From Zarea fungicola (lineage: Eukaryota; Ascomycota; Sordariomycetes; Hypocreales; Cordycipitaceae): DNA of 64,000 nucleotides. The position numbers and the translations under genes are program-made. The stretch is from assembly GCA_900169235.1 (NCBI GenBank), contig FWCC01000093.1:1-64000 (forward strand). Reading direction: 5' to 3'. Below are positions 23,402 through 34,857 of the stretch, piece by piece (within the stretch, counting starts at the first letter, position 1; the number at the start of each line of letters is the position of its first letter). The notes under the pieces are model-generated. The model was given only the letters and a program-made list of their open reading frames with translations, did no database searches and was not told where the DNA came from.

Positions 23402-24615
23402 GCACAACAGACAAGGAAGCAACAATTGGTGTGGAAGAAGCTCGGCTCGTCGCCCAGGAAAAAAAAATGATACATCATGACACCGAGTCTCGTGCATCAA
23501 AATTCCTCAAAATTATGCAACGTACAGCAGAGTATGTCTGAGCGGTGCAAATTATGTCATGATACGCCCACGCCCGGCCCGTCGAAATATGCGGAAAACT
23601 TCAAATAGGGCAACTCACCCCGGGATGTCTCTTTTCGTGCAGCCTACAAGTAACTGTTCCACTGCGGACTGCAGAATTGAGACTGCAGCAAAGTGGACGA
23701 TTTAAGCAGCTTCTAGGGGAAACACGACGGGCGACATGTCTCGGATGACACCTTATTACTGAGTAGTATTAAACTGAGTGAGACTGCTCTTTGGGCCCTG
23801 AGTTGGGTGGCTTGCATGCCAGCTCAGCGCTCCGCTCAGTCTCCGTGACGCAAAGACATGATGATTTGTTTGTTTGAGGGGGCTCGTGGCGGGCCGATGG
23901 GTGGTAGCCTTTGTTCACCGACGGAGGGTGACTGGGCATACGCCAGTTGCACGGAGAATAGAGTCTCCATTACATTTCCGCGGAAAAAGGAGATATCCAT
24001 GCGTCGGAAATATGTACATTAGCCACATTTGTAACTATAATTTTTCTTCTAAAAAATATGAATAAGCCCATGACTTTTTTCCGTCAAGCCCTATGAAGGA
24101 GGCTTTGTCGAGGTGTGCCATATGATGCAGATGAAATTGCGCCATCGCGACTCAGTGGATCACCAGGCAAAGAGAAAAGAAAAAGAAGAAGGAAAACCGA
24201 ACGGTGCAATAGGAAACCATGTATGTGCACTTCGTAGGCTGCAGATTTACTGGACCTCTGGCCAATGATGCTGTCGTCTTATAGAGGGGTGTCAGCTGGG
24301 GCGCACCTTGAGGGATGGAAATTTTGATAACAGCAAGTCAGTGTTTTGTCAAAGATGAGAACCCGGATGGCCAATTCTGGTTATTCTGCGGGCTGTGAGT
24401 GGCTGCTTGCGTGCCCAGATTGTGGAGGTGCGGGGGGCGCAGTCCGCAATGAGAAGTGTGGCGTTTTCCCGAGCCCCACTAGCCAATCCCGGCGTCGCAT
24501 CAGTCAGTGGCAGTGGCTTGCCCTGGCTATCTGTCTTTTGCAGGCACCCTTGAGGTTGGAGTGAGTAGATTAATAATGTACTCCGTATACTAGAGAGCAA
24601 ACAGGATACGGAGTA

Positions 24616-24644
24616 CGGAGGTCGACGCAAAAAGTATTGACTAA
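24616..24644 (+). repeat. MITE left terminal inverted repeat
   Basis: 29 bases identical to the reverse complement of 24889-24917. Confidence 0.92.
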
Positions 24645-24888
24645 AGCTAACCTCAGCTAACCCTACAGACCAGGATTAGGCAGGTTTGGTACATTAGATA
24701 CATGTAATCACTATATTCAGCTGCTGTAAGCCACCACAAGGATCATATCATAGCACACCATTTAAAAAACCAGGGCAGTCAGTCAAGAGGCAGGCCGCTA
24801 AAGGTGCCCTAAATATTTAGCGGAGTTCAAATAAGTAGATGTATATTAATGTATTCCATTCTACCCTGGTCAGGGTTAGATACTAGCG

Positions 24889-24917
24889 TTAGTCAATACT
24901 TTTTGCGTCGACCTCCG
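24889..24917 (-). repeat. MITE right terminal inverted repeat
   Basis: 29 bases identical to the reverse complement of 24616-24644, followed by the TA target duplicate. Confidence 0.92.
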
Positions 24918-26673
24918 TAGAGAGCAGGGCAACAACGAGATTGTGACGGCAATGACGGCGAATTTGAGTCAATCATATGCGTGCTCGGCCTGTCGCTGTT
25001 GTGCTGCAGTGCAACACCTATCCAGTCAACCAGTCCGCTAGAGCAACATCTGCAACACCAGCATGCAGCACTGTAGTAATGCGGCAGCATGCGACATGTC
25101 GGCAGCTGTCAGCCTCGCAACGGGGACACAAGTAGTCAAGCAAGTTCTAATAAAAGATTGACTTTTCTGCGATGCTTCCCTCCATATGAATAGATATCCG
25201 CGGCTTCCACGAGACGCTGCGGTTTTTTTTGTTGCAGCAATAGTGTGTGAGTTTGAATTATAATAATCCATGCGGGTTTAATATACAGCATTGCTACATT
25301 CTATATAAATGAGGCTGCAGGTCGTCCGGGTACGTACTCCCATCATCAGTCACGTCAAAACGTCCCTTGTAGTACTTAAGTACCCTTGTACCTTGGTAGT
25401 CTGAATCCGGCTTGCACAACCATGCGCTCGTGACTATATTAAAAGCCATCGATCTCTCGCAGACTCACGTCAAGATGGAGATAATTATTAAGAATAAATT
25501 CAAGATTATCAAGAACCTCTTTGAACCCGGTGCCGCGCCCGTTGCCGTTGAGCTCTCACTGGTGTCCTGCTCGGTGGCTGCATCATCTTGTCAACCTCTG
25601 CCTTACTGGTACATACAAAGCTAAAAAAAGGTGGGTGGCCATCAAGGTTCTCGCCTTGCACCACACCCTCCACCACACCAAAAGCCGCCCGCATATCCCG
25701 TCGCAGCCTCTCCCATCGTTGCAAGAACCTTTGACAACTGCTTTCGGCATTCTCGCCCAAATACTTCTGCGCACCCCATCCGGCTGATCACCCTTCCCTC
25801 TTCTCCTCAACTCCACTCACCAGTCGGGTATTTTCATATTCAACGGGCAATTTTTATTTTCTTAATTACAATCCTTGTCGCGACAATTGTGCAAGCCACG
25901 AACCGACTCTGCTTGTCTGCGTTGGCCTAAAGAAACTTTCCTAGGCTCTTGCACCAAGGGCTGTCTTTTATCAGAAAATTGTTCCTCATCATTGAAACGC
26001 TTCTCACTTCGCAATTGGGTATATCAAGCGTATAGCAAGTCTCTTACCATCTCACTCTTGCAGAGTGTTCAACGCGAGCCAAGACATCTAAACGTCGTCG
26101 CGTCTCCAGACTCTGCCATTCTCAAAAACCGCCCATTCGGCAAGTTACCGTCTTGGCCAGCGACTCAATCGTACACAAGACACTTGGCATGGTCTTGACG
26201 TTATTTCCGCTGCTCGCCAAGTCGATATCATCATCATCATTCCTCGGCGTTGTCCACACCTGCCGTACCAAACGGACCTCTTTCAACGTCCCGTCGCGTG
26301 GCTTTGGAGACAATCTTTCCTATTCTATTAACCCGACCTGTGGAACCGACCCCTGTTCAAGGTTATTTGTCTGCGGCCATCAGGGTGTTTAAGCTGAGGA
26401 TCTTGGCAAGATTCTGCGGCTTGTGCCTTCCTTGCTCCGAAGCCTACTCGGGTCCCCTCTCCACCTCGCATTCACACCCCCCTCCAGTCCGTCAAAGCCT
26501 TTTCGGTGCAGAGCAGGTATAATAGCAACATCCCCTCGCGGCCATCTGCTCGACCTTGCTCTTCTCACCCTCCCCATTCATATCTTACCACTTGTGGGCG
26601 CTGACGTCGAGTCTCACAAACAAAGACCCGTCAACCACTTCTGAAACACATTCCACACACATCTCACATTACA

Positions 26674-27759
26674 ATGGCCGACGAGGAACCCAAGACCTGT
26701 GATGGCGAAGCTGTCGACCTTAGCCACCGCGGCCTTCGCATCGCCTCCATCTTCATCATCCTGGTTGCGTCCTTGATTGGCGCCTTGGCTCCCGTTCTGC
26801 TGGCGCGCCAAACGCGCATGCATGTACCAAAGTTTACATTCTTCATCTGCAAGTATGTAGGTACGGGTGTTATTGTCGCCACCGCATTCCTTCACCTGCT
26901 TGACCCTGCCATCGACAACTTCAGCGATGAGTGTGTGGCTGCCCGCGTCCCTGATTACCCGTGGGCCCTTGCCATTGCTCTCATGACTGTCATGCTCATG
27001 TTTGTCCTGGAGCTGGTTGTTACTAGCTTCCAGAAAGACCACGACCACGGCGATGGCAATGGCTCGGAGAGCGAGGCGCAATCTGTCGACTTTGTCGCCA
27101 CGAAGCGCCCTGCACAGGCCGAGGCTGCTGCCGACGACTGTCCCCACGGCCCTGACCTGGAGCAGGCTGCCGGCATCAACCCCAAGAACATTCCCGGCCG
27201 CCCTGACGATGTCAGCTACCCTCCTGGTGGCGAGGACCACCTATCCCACGCGCACTCACACAAGGACGACGAGGGTAGCCTTGCTGGCCAGCTCACTGCC
27301 ATCTTTGTTCTCGAATTCGGTGTCATCTTCCACAGTGTCTTTGTCGGTCTCACACTTGGCACCACGGATGAGGTCGTCATTCTCCTCATTGTCCTCGTTT
27401 TCCACCAAATGTTTGAAGGTCTCGGTCTCGGCTCTCGTCTGGCAACCGCGCCTTGGCCCAAGGACAAGCAGTGGCTGCCATATGTTCTCGCCCTTGGCTT
27501 TGCCATCTCCACTCCAATCGGTGTCGCTGCCGGCATGGGCGCCAAGCCAGCCAACGCGACCGACCAGAAGCTCACCAACGCCGTATTTGATTCAATCAGC
27601 GCTGGTATCCTCCTGTACACGGGACTCGTTGAGCTGCTCGCCCACGAGTTCATGTTCAACCCTCACATGCGCCGCTCGCCGCTCAAGATCCAGCTCTTTG
27701 GCTTCGGCTGCATTGCTGCTGGCGCCGCTGTCATGGCCGTGCTTGCCAACTGGGCTTAA
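26674..27759 (+). CDS. ZIP-family zinc/iron transporter (Zrt-like)
   Basis: Single exon, 361 aa, about eight membrane segments. The start is ATG within the context TTACAATGGCC. After two N-terminal helices a long hydrophilic loop carries His clusters (KDHDHGDGNG and HLSHAHSHKD), as in ZIP proteins. The two metal-pathway helices are clear: HSVFVGLTLG in TM4 and HQMFEGLGLGSR in TM5, the ZIP signature. The family imports Zn2+ or Fe2+ across the plasma membrane. In fungi such genes are usually induced by zinc shortage; I did not identify a zinc-responsive site. The upstream leader is pyrimidine-rich. Confidence 0.95.
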   Translation: MADEEPKTCDGEAVDLSHRGLRIASIFIILVASLIGALAPVLLARQTRMHVPKFTFFICKYVGTGVIVATAFLHLLDPAIDNFSDECVAARVPDYPWALAIALMTVMLMFVLELVVTSFQKDHDHGDGNGSESEAQSVDFVATKRPAQAEAAADDCPHGPDLEQAAGINPKNIPGRPDDVSYPPGGEDHLSHAHSHKDDEGSLAGQLTAIFVLEFGVIFHSVFVGLTLGTTDEVVILLIVLVFHQMFEGLGLGSRLATAPWPKDKQWLPYVLALGFAISTPIGVAAGMGAKPANATDQKLTNAVFDSISAGILLYTGLVELLAHEFMFNPHMRRSPLKIQLFGFGCIAAGAAVMAVLANWA

Positions 27760-28359
27760 GTCTGTGAATACTCTGGTTTCATTTAATACCCTTGTGTATA
27801 TGGAAAATGAGCGTCTTGTTACATAGAAAATTAGGAGAATTATTGTTTTTGCATTAGGGAAACGGCATACCACGGTTTGGATTTTGACTTGGGATTAATG
27901 GGATTACTATATACATGACTTGGATGCAGAAAAGCGAAATAGAATTGAATTTTTATGTTGAATTTTTTTTTTTACAAGCTGCTGAGTAAACGAGAATTGA
28001 GCATATGAAGCGTGTCTTGCGTGTCGTGAGCCTTGGACAACCTTCTCAGCTATCGTAGCAATGCTATAAATCAATAGCAGAAGCCAGACTTGAACCCGTT
28101 ATATTCCCAGACCCACTTCGAAGCCCTACAGTACTAATAACTGAAAAGTGAGATGTTTGCACTGTATTAGTCAGCCTTTCGCTTCTCGACCCCACCAAAC
28201 AGATTTCTTGCTAGGGCCAGAAACCCTAGCGCCGAAAAAAGCTGCGGACCTCATCAATACTATCGCAAGACTCCAGTGTGTGTGCCATTCCCATCCAACC
28301 TCGACAACCTCTTCAAACCGACCAAACCACCCCCTTTCACCCCCCAAATCACCAACAAA
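27760..28359. other. intergenic, zip terminator and rps19 promoter
   Basis: About 600 bp. The last about 60 bp before the rps19 ATG is strongly C- and pyrimidine-rich (around 28320-28350), as is usual for fungal ribosomal protein promoters. No gene seen. Confidence 0.5.
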
Positions 28360-29531
28360 ATGGCTGGCGGAGTTACTGTTCGCGACGTTGATGTAGGTAC
28401 CCCTTGATTTTCCTGCGACAAGGAAACAAAATGATGCATCAGCCCATTGCTCGAACTGGTGTTGAATTTTGTTCCTTTCTCTGCAAACTGTAAAACTCCC
28501 TCGTGATGCTGCGCACCTCATCGATTCGACAACTTCGAACGATTGCAAGAAATAAAGAACCCGAACTCGACGACAATTGAAAGAGAAGAGGCAATCACAA
28601 TATCTATATCAGAATTATGCGACCAACGCAATAATCGAACGCGAAAGGCAGAAACGGGGATTGGGACAACGTTGAAGAACAGACCAAGGATGCTGAATCG
28701 AGAGACACGGTACAAGATGATTGCTGCCATGGAATACTGGCGCCGACGTCTTTTGCCTTTCGTCGACGTTTCGCCTCTTGATCTTGCATACTCGTCGCCT
28801 TCCCCTCCGACCTCCTTGTCCATCACCAATGTCTTGGAGCGGACTGTCTGATTCTTGCAGTCTCTTGAAACAACAGGGATTGCGGAAGCCGTTCAAAGTT
28901 GCATTCTTCTATATACATATATCTGGGAAATCTTTTCTTTTTCTGAGGAGCAGGCGCGAGGGAGTCGAAAGACTTCTGAAGACGGAATATTTGCTAATTG
29001 GGTTTTTTTTCTCTTCGTGCAGGCGCAGAAGTTCATCACTGCTTATGCCGCTTTCCTGAAGCGCCAGGGCAAGCTGCCCATTCCTGGTACGTAAAATTAT
29101 CTCTCGGTCCGTCACGACGGCCAATTTTGTGACTTTGTGGCACATTATGCTAACGTTTCATCACCACAGGTTGGGTCGACACCGTCAAGACCGGCCCCTC
29201 CAAGGAGCTCCCCCCCCAGGACATTGACTGGTTCTACGTCCGCGCCGCCTCCATCGCCCGCCACGTCTACCTCCGTAAGACCGTCGGTGTCGGCCGCCTC
29301 CGCAAGGTCCACGGTACCGCCAAGAACCGCGGCTCGCGCCCCTCCAAGCACGTTGACGCCTCTGGCTCCGTCGACCGCAAGGCCATGCAGGCCCTCGAGA
29401 AGATTGGCGTCCTTGAGCAGGATGACGAGAAGGGTGGCCGCCGCATCACCCAGGCCGGCCAGCGTGATTTGGACCGTATCGCCCAGACCACTGCCGAGGC
29501 TGAGGAGGAGGATGAGGAGGATGACGAGTAA
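28360..29531 (+). CDS. rps19: 40S ribosomal protein S19 (eS19)
   Basis: Three exons, 28360-28392, 29023-29086 and 29170-29531; 152 aa. Diagnostic segments are MAGGVTVRDVD, FITAYAAFLKRQGKLPIPG, DWFYVRAASIARHVYLRK and GRLRKVHGTAKNRGSRPSKH. An acidic Glu/Asp tail ends the protein. eS19 is part of the small ribosomal subunit head and is needed for 18S rRNA maturation. The first exon has only 11 codons and is followed by an unusually long 630-nt intron. A split after the first codons with a long first intron is common in fungal ribosomal protein genes. Confidence 0.96.
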
Positions 29532-30271
29532 ATTCGTTTTCCCCATCCTAGTCAAATAAACAAGAAATAATGTGAAAAAGGTTGGCAATGATTTGAAGGA
29601 AATAAAACAAATCTTGCCGACATGAAAATTTGTTGCTGGTTGTTTCTTTCTGGGGATCCATTCTTTTTTCTTTTTTTTTTGGTCCGCAACATGGAATTTG
29701 GGCGTTCAAAGGTCATAGATATATTTGACATGTTTTATGAATGAGATTCCCCTTTTACATTTCGGCCATTTTTGGTTCCTCTGCACGTATACTGTGAGCT
29801 CTATATACCGCCGTTGAAATGCCTCATTCCTGGTCACAACGCTCCCACTTCGCCGCAATCACATTTTGGTAGAGTTGTCTTCAGCCTTGCACTGTTGCAA
29901 ATCTGAAAAAGTGTTGATTTTAATCATGGGTCGTTTTCGTGTAAAAGCAATGTAAAAATTAGTACCGCTCTGAAAGCTGCGTCAGCCTCGTCCGTCTGTG
30001 TTGGAGGAAACGTCTCAGCTATTGGCGCTCAATCAAACCAATTGGCCCGACGGCAACTGAATTAATTCTCGCCAAATACTGGCAGTAAAATGCGTGTTGA
30101 TGCCGATGCCTTTTGAAAGAGAGTCCTCGTGCATGGCAATGCGTTCGAGGCGCATCCGCCACCAAAATGGGCCTTAACATAGAGACGGCATCGGCCTCAA
30201 GTTTTCACTTTTTTTCCCCATTCGCTCTGGGATTTATATACCATCAAAATTCAGCGGAACCCATCCAAGAA
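29532..30271. other. intergenic between rps19 and tRNA-Ser
   Basis: About 740 bp; no gene recognised. Confidence 0.5.
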
Positions 30272-30389
30272 GGCAGAGTGCCCGAGTGGTTAAGGGGTTG
30301 CACTCGAACTGCGACTGGTTTACCCAAATCAGTCCAATAGTTGTGATGCAATACGTTCGCGTGCGCAGGTTCGAGTCCTGTCTCTGTCG
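30272..30389 (+). tRNA. tRNA-Ser (anticodon CGA) with 37-nt intron
   Basis: The acceptor stem is GGCAGAG with CTCTGTC (one G-U pair) and discriminator G. The D arm is CCC-GAGTGGTTAA-GGG. The anticodon stem is TTGCA with TGCAA, the loop CTCGAA plus A. This places CGA at positions 34-36, so it reads UCG serine codons. The intron 30309-30345 lies after base 37, the normal position. A variable arm (ACG-TTCG-CGT) fits the long-arm class, and the T arm is GCAGG-TTCGAGT-CCTGT. A T-rich Pol III terminator follows (TTTCTTTT, 30391-30398). Confidence 0.92.
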
Positions 30390-30675
30390 ATTTCTTTTGC
30401 CATTTTTTGCTTCTGGGCACAACCTACTTTGTTTTTTGTTCCCATGGCCGACTTGTCGTTCTGTCGTTGCCTCAAATCCCACACGCCATCATGTCTCTCG
30501 TCCACTCACAGTTACCAAGGTCGTTACAGAGCACAATTCAAGAAGAATCCAGGTTCTGAGAACAAATTATTAAGAGGAATATAAGAAATCCTTTAGGACT
30601 ACAATTTTCGACACGCCCAATTTTTCAACAAGTCCATCTCTTCTACTCTCTGCTTTCAACAGATTCATTTCTTCG

Positions 30676-32044
30676 TCACTCTCTCCAAGTGAAGAGACCC
30701 TTGGCGTACAGACCAGCAATGAGACCGAACCCAGCCTCCTTGTCAAACACCGTCGTCGCGCTCGACCCGTAGATTGACTCGACAAACAGACTGCGCAGGC
30801 CACCCTCCTCGCTCCACTCCGTCACCCACGACAGGTTGGTGCCCTCCTCGCAGCGGCGCTTCTGGTCCTCGCTCGCCGCCGCGAGGGCCTCGTCGTCGTG
30901 GCAAATGTGGCGGCTCTCCACCCACTTCGTGAGCGTCGGCATGTGCGGGTGTCCCGTGATGAGCAGCGTGCTGTCGTCCTTGAGCTCCACGTTGTCCGGC
31001 AGGTACGGCAGGTAGATCTTCTTGCGGAGCGCGAGCGAGCGGTCCGCCGCGACGTCGTACAGGTGCACGGCGCCGCCGCTCGACGAGGCGACGGCCAGCG
31101 TCCTCCCGCCCTCGAACAGCACGACGCCGTTGGCAAAGGCCTGGCGGGCGACGACGCGCGCCGTCTTGACGCTGTAGTCGGCGGTGTCGAGGGTGAGGTG
31201 CACGACGGTGGCCCACGGGAAGCCGAGGAACGTCTCGAGCTTGGACAGGATTGGGTGGAGGCGCGACGGGAAGTAGTGGTCGTTGGAGAGGTACAGCTCG
31301 TGGCTGCCCAGGAGCTGGATCGAGTTGGGGATGGTGATGAGCGGGTGGACGAGCGTCTGGACGTGCGTGGCCACAAAGGTTGATAGGTCGAGCTTGAAGA
31401 TTTCGACGCGCGGGCCGGCCTGGGCGTGGTTGGTGACGAAGAGCGTCGATGTCGGCTCGTCGTACTCGAGGCCGAGCGTGTGGAAATCGGTGGCGTTGGG
31501 GAAGCCGACGATCTTGATGGGCGTCAGCTCACCAGCGCCGGGACCCGAAGCGGCGTAGTTGTAAGCAAAGAGTTCGCCATAAGCGAGATCTGTGGTGGGA
31601 ATGTAAACGCCCTGCCGGAGGGAAGCCAAGGAAAAAAAGGCAAGCTGTTAGTAACGATGCAATTGAAGCTGCAATAACATGCGGCGGATTGAAAAGAAGT
31701 AGATGAGGGAATGGGAAGCCATACCATAACAGTATTCCATTTATCGCGGCCGGCATCGCACGCGGTAAGGGCGAGCTTGCGATCCTTGAGCAGCACAGCA
31801 TCTTCGCAGTTGCGCAGACGATCCGCGAACTTGATTTCGTAGTTTTGGAAAGTATTCACGCGGGCAAGTCGGTCGGGCTTGTTGGCAAGGAAGCTGTTGA
31901 GAACATGGCCGCGGGAGAAGAGAAAGTTGGCCAATGCCGCAACCAGCACCGTCACCTAAATCCGTGTCAGTACGGCTTGTAAGTCGCTGTGGTTTGGAAT
32001 CACGCTGCAATCCATAAACCTACAATGATAGATTTCGTTGCCAT
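30676..32044 (-). CDS. paraoxonase/arylesterase-like beta-propeller lactonase
   Basis: Three exons: 32044-32024 (seven codons), 31955-31725 and 31611-30676; 395 aa. The N-terminus (MATKSII then VTVLVAALANFLFS) is a hydrophobic anchor or uncleaved signal, as in paraoxonases. Residues that match the paraoxonase calcium sites are visible: NCEDAVL near the N-terminus, then NSIQLLG, YLSNDHYF, FANGVVLFEG and PYLPDNVELKDD. The family hydrolyses lactones and aryl esters; the fungal substrate is unknown. The third exon is very GC-rich. A short-exon start was chosen because it restores the membrane anchor; confidence in it is lower than in the rest. Confidence 0.85.
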
Positions 32045-33162
32045 CTTGCAATACAGCTGACTGCCAAGAATGCTACAGTTTCTTCTCCTTTTTCTCGGTT
32101 GAGGAGGGTTGTTTAGAAACAGAGGGAGAAAAAGACGTCTTGTTCGAATTCCGTTTTGTCTTACCCATGACGAGCGCATAAGCAGAGGTGGAGTTTCGTC
32201 CCAACACTAATCAGTCCTTTGGTCGCTGACGGGAACGGAAATCCCGGCTAAAACAAGTGCCGGAATCAACGTCATCATTGTTTGATTACTTTTCCATCTT
32301 TGTTAAAATCGCCATTCAAACTCGTACATACGAAACCACGGCCAGATTTCCAAGACCGAAGGGGAACCGCAACGGAGAGCAGGACGGACCGCGCTAGGCT
32401 GAAGTGGCACCCGAGCTCCGGGCATTGTAGTAGACATGTAGCATTTCCTGCAGTCGGGTGGGTGTTGGAGAACAGTGTAAATGGATCAAAACTTGTCCAT
32501 CATGCAGCCACAGTGATACTGCATCCAGCCGCAGTGTACATGATTCGTGACCAGCATCTGGTTACTTGGTGCGGTCTGCTGCTGAACCCCGCCTTACTTT
32601 TGCAAGCATTGATGATTTTGCAGGTGCCAGCAGTGATACATCCAGTGATTTGTCTTACAATGCAACACCCAACTTGTGGCGACATACATCGCGATACTAG
32701 TAGCGTCGCATTTACAGCGTGGTAAGCAGCCTTGCTTCCTAGAGCTGATGTTCATCGTACGCTTTTGATGGAGATTGGCGGCACGATGTTGTAGTCTATC
32801 CGAGCCTTGTGACATTTCATGCAGCCTTGCGCAGGCTCAAGAGCTGATCGAGTATAGTAGATACGGAGCTCATGACAGCGGTACAATGTGAATCCTGTAT
32901 ATTTTCAGCTAGCCACCAATATGCATGACCCACTGCCGTTACGCATATTAGTACGCAAACCATATTGAAATGCAGGTTGCTGCAGGTTGAGGCGCCAGAG
33001 CGGCACGGAAGCTTGGCGGCATAGCAACAGGTTCAATAACGGAGCTCTGCCTTCCACTCCCCCCTCCTTTTAAATAGGTGCCGTCTACTCTACGCATCAA
33101 GTTATAGAAAACCCACATATAATTCATCTGTGCTTGAGTTGTGTAACATCGAGACACAAAAC
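32045..33162. other. intergenic, divergent promoters of lactonase-like and monooxygenase genes
   Basis: About 1.1 kb. No gene seen. A TTTAAATA element lies near 33068, about 90 bp before the monooxygenase ATG, and may be its TATA-like box. Confidence 0.45.
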
Positions 33163-34857
33163 ATGGGCGATATCCAATCTCCACCACCGGCTGTAGCCAC
33201 TGAGATCTCGGCCGACTGTATTATTGTCGGGGCCGGCTTCTCAGGCTGCTACTCCATGCACATGCTTCGCCAGCAGGGATACTCTGCCAAAATTATCGAC
33301 GCGGGCACCGATTTTGGCGGCGTGTGGCATTTCAACAAGTACCCAGGCGCGGCCGTGGATTCGGAAGTGCCTCTCTACCAGCTGAGTGTGCCCAAGACAT
33401 GGCAGGGCTTCAACTTTGCCCAGAAATATCCCAATCACCGCGAGATGCAGACGTATTTCACGCATGTCGGCAATGTTTTGGATCTGCGGCGCGACACCAT
33501 TTTCAATCATTTCATCATCGAGGCCAACTACGACAACGCTGCCGGCCTCTGGCGCCTCAAGTCCGACAAGGGTCTGCGTGCCACCGCTCGCTACGCCATC
33601 TTTGCCACAGGCACGACCAACACGCCCTACACGCCGCCATTTCCTGGCCTGCACCGCTTCCGGGGACAGGTTGCGCACACGCGCAGCTGGCCCGCCGATC
33701 TGTGCCTCGGCGACAAGAAGCGGATCGCGCTCATCGGCCAGGGCTGCACGGGGACGCAGGTCGCGCAGGAGATTGCCAAGCTCGACGCGCAGGTGACGGC
33801 CTTTATCCGCACGCCCAGCATCGCCTACCCACTTGGGCAGCAGGACCGGAGCATGGGGGAGTCGGAGCGGATCAAGATGGGCTTCGCCGACAAGTACGCC
33901 GTGGCCAAGCGGGACGGCTGGGCGACGTGCTCCATGCTCGAGGAGCCGGTGCCCTCGTTCCACGACTGCACGCCGGCGCAGCGCCGCGCGCTGTGGGAGA
34001 AGGCCTGGGCGGCGGGCGGCGTCAATGTCGGCTTCATCCAGTTCCCGGACGTTGGCGTGGATCTCGTGGCCAACGCGGCCTTTTACGAGTTTTGGCGGGA
34101 GAAGACGGCTCCGCGCATCAAGGACGCCGCCAAGCGGGAGATTTTGGCGCCGCGGGAGCAGCCTCTCTACTTCATGGCGAAGCGACCCGTCGTGGAGATT
34201 GACTACTATGAAATGATGGATCGTGAGAATGTGACGCTGGTGAACCTGAAGCAGTCTCCCATCAAGGAGTTTGTGGAGACGGGCATTGTCACGGAGACCA
34301 AGGACGCGGACGGCACGACGACGCGGACCCTGCATGAATTTGACCTGGTGATTATGGCGACGGGGTATGATTCGATGACGGGGGACCTGCTCAGCATGAA
34401 TATTCGCGACAAGCATGGCGTTCTCCTCGAGGAGCGATGGAAGAGCGGCGTATCCACGCACCTGGGCATGATGGTGCCCGGCATGCCCAATGCCTTCATG
34501 TTGTATGGCCCGCAGGCGCCGGGTCCGCTGACCAACGGGCCGACCTTTATCGAGACCCAGGTTGATTTCATGTGCAGCCTCCTAGCAAAAGCAAAGGCCG
34601 AACGACGCCGCGGCGCCGCACTTGAAGTGACCGAGGAGGCCGCAGAGAAGTACCAGGAGAAGCTGTATGCGGTGTATGATGAGATTCTCGTCAGCAAAGT
34701 CGGTGCGCCATCGTGGTGGGTTGGGACCAATATACCGGGCAAGAAGAAGGAGGCGCTGATTTGGTTTGGAGGTGTGCCGGCGTGGCGAGAGGAGTGTGAA
34801 GCGACGCTACAGAGCTGGGATGATTTTGTGCCTGATCGGATTCCCGGAAAGCTCTGA
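33163..34857 (+). CDS. Baeyer-Villiger-type flavin monooxygenase
   Basis: Single exon, 564 aa, starting at ATG 33163 rather than the upstream GTG in the same frame. The FAD site is IIVGAGFSG. GGVWHFNKYPGAAVDSEVPLYQ is the substrate-side motif of this class. The fingerprint FxGxxxHxxxWP is present as FRGQVAHTRSWP at about residues 166-177, and the NADPH site is GQGCTGTQVAQEIA. Together these place it in class B, type I Baeyer-Villiger monooxygenases. They insert oxygen next to a ketone using NADPH and O2 to give esters or lactones. The substrate is not predictable. A second flavin monooxygenase (damaged) and a Zn2Cys6 regulator follow downstream, suggesting a small pathway. Confidence 0.92.
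   Translation: MGDIQSPPPAVATEISADCIIVGAGFSGCYSMHMLRQQGYSAKIIDAGTDFGGVWHFNKYPGAAVDSEVPLYQLSVPKTWQGFNFAQKYPNHREMQTYFTHVGNVLDLRRDTIFNHFIIEANYDNAAGLWRLKSDKGLRATARYAIFATGTTNTPYTPPFPGLHRFRGQVAHTRSWPADLCLGDKKRIALIGQGCTGTQVAQEIAKLDAQVTAFIRTPSIAYPLGQQDRSMGESERIKMGFADKYAVAKRDGWATCSMLEEPVPSFHDCTPAQRRALWEKAWAAGGVNVGFIQFPDVGVDLVANAAFYEFWREKTAPRIKDAAKREILAPREQPLYFMAKRPVVEIDYYEMMDRENVTLVNLKQSPIKEFVETGIVTETKDADGTTTRTLHEFDLVIMATGYDSMTGDLLSMNIRDKHGVLLEERWKSGVSTHLGMMVPGMPNAFMLYGPQAPGPLTNGPTFIETQVDFMCSLLAKAKAERRRGAALEVTEEAAEKYQEKLYAVYDEILVSKVGAPSWWVGTNIPGKKKEALIWFGGVPAWREECEATLQSWDDFVPDRIPGKL

Larger units (their letters stand above)
24616..24917. mobile_element. 302-bp MITE with 29-bp terminal inverted repeats
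   Basis: The ends are perfect 29-bp inverted repeats at 24616-24644 and 24889-24917 (outer end CGGAGGTCGACGC). After one mismatch they carry a further short match. The element is flanked by the dinucleotide TA on both sides (24614-24615 and 24918-24919), the target duplication of Tc1/mariner and Fot1/pogo elements. The inside is AT-rich and non-coding, so it is a non-autonomous miniature element that needs a transposase encoded elsewhere. Confidence 0.9.
23402..26673. other. long intergenic region with MITE and ZIP gene leader
   Basis: About 3.3 kb. It contains a 302-bp MITE at 24616-24917 and, next to the ZIP gene, a pyrimidine-rich stretch from about 25500 that is probably promoter and 5' leader. 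No protein gene is recognised. A small inverted repeat (GTACTCCGTAT with ATACGGAGTAC) lies at about 24580-24615, directly before the MITE. Confidence 0.6.

Noticed and set aside
27002..27826. 274-codon plus frame inside the ZIP gene
   Set aside because: A Ser/Thr/Leu-rich shadow in another frame of the transporter.
28080..28135. Possible minus-strand tRNA T-arm (GGGTTCAAGTC)
   Set aside because: The T stem does not pair and no anticodon arm could be drawn.
28393..29022. Box C/D snoRNA in the rps19 intron
   Set aside because: TGATG-like boxes occur, but I found no paired C and D boxes at a sensible distance with a closing stem.
33241..34461. 406-codon antisense frame over the Baeyer-Villiger monooxygenase
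   Set aside because: A product of strong GC bias at third positions; the sense frame has all family motifs.
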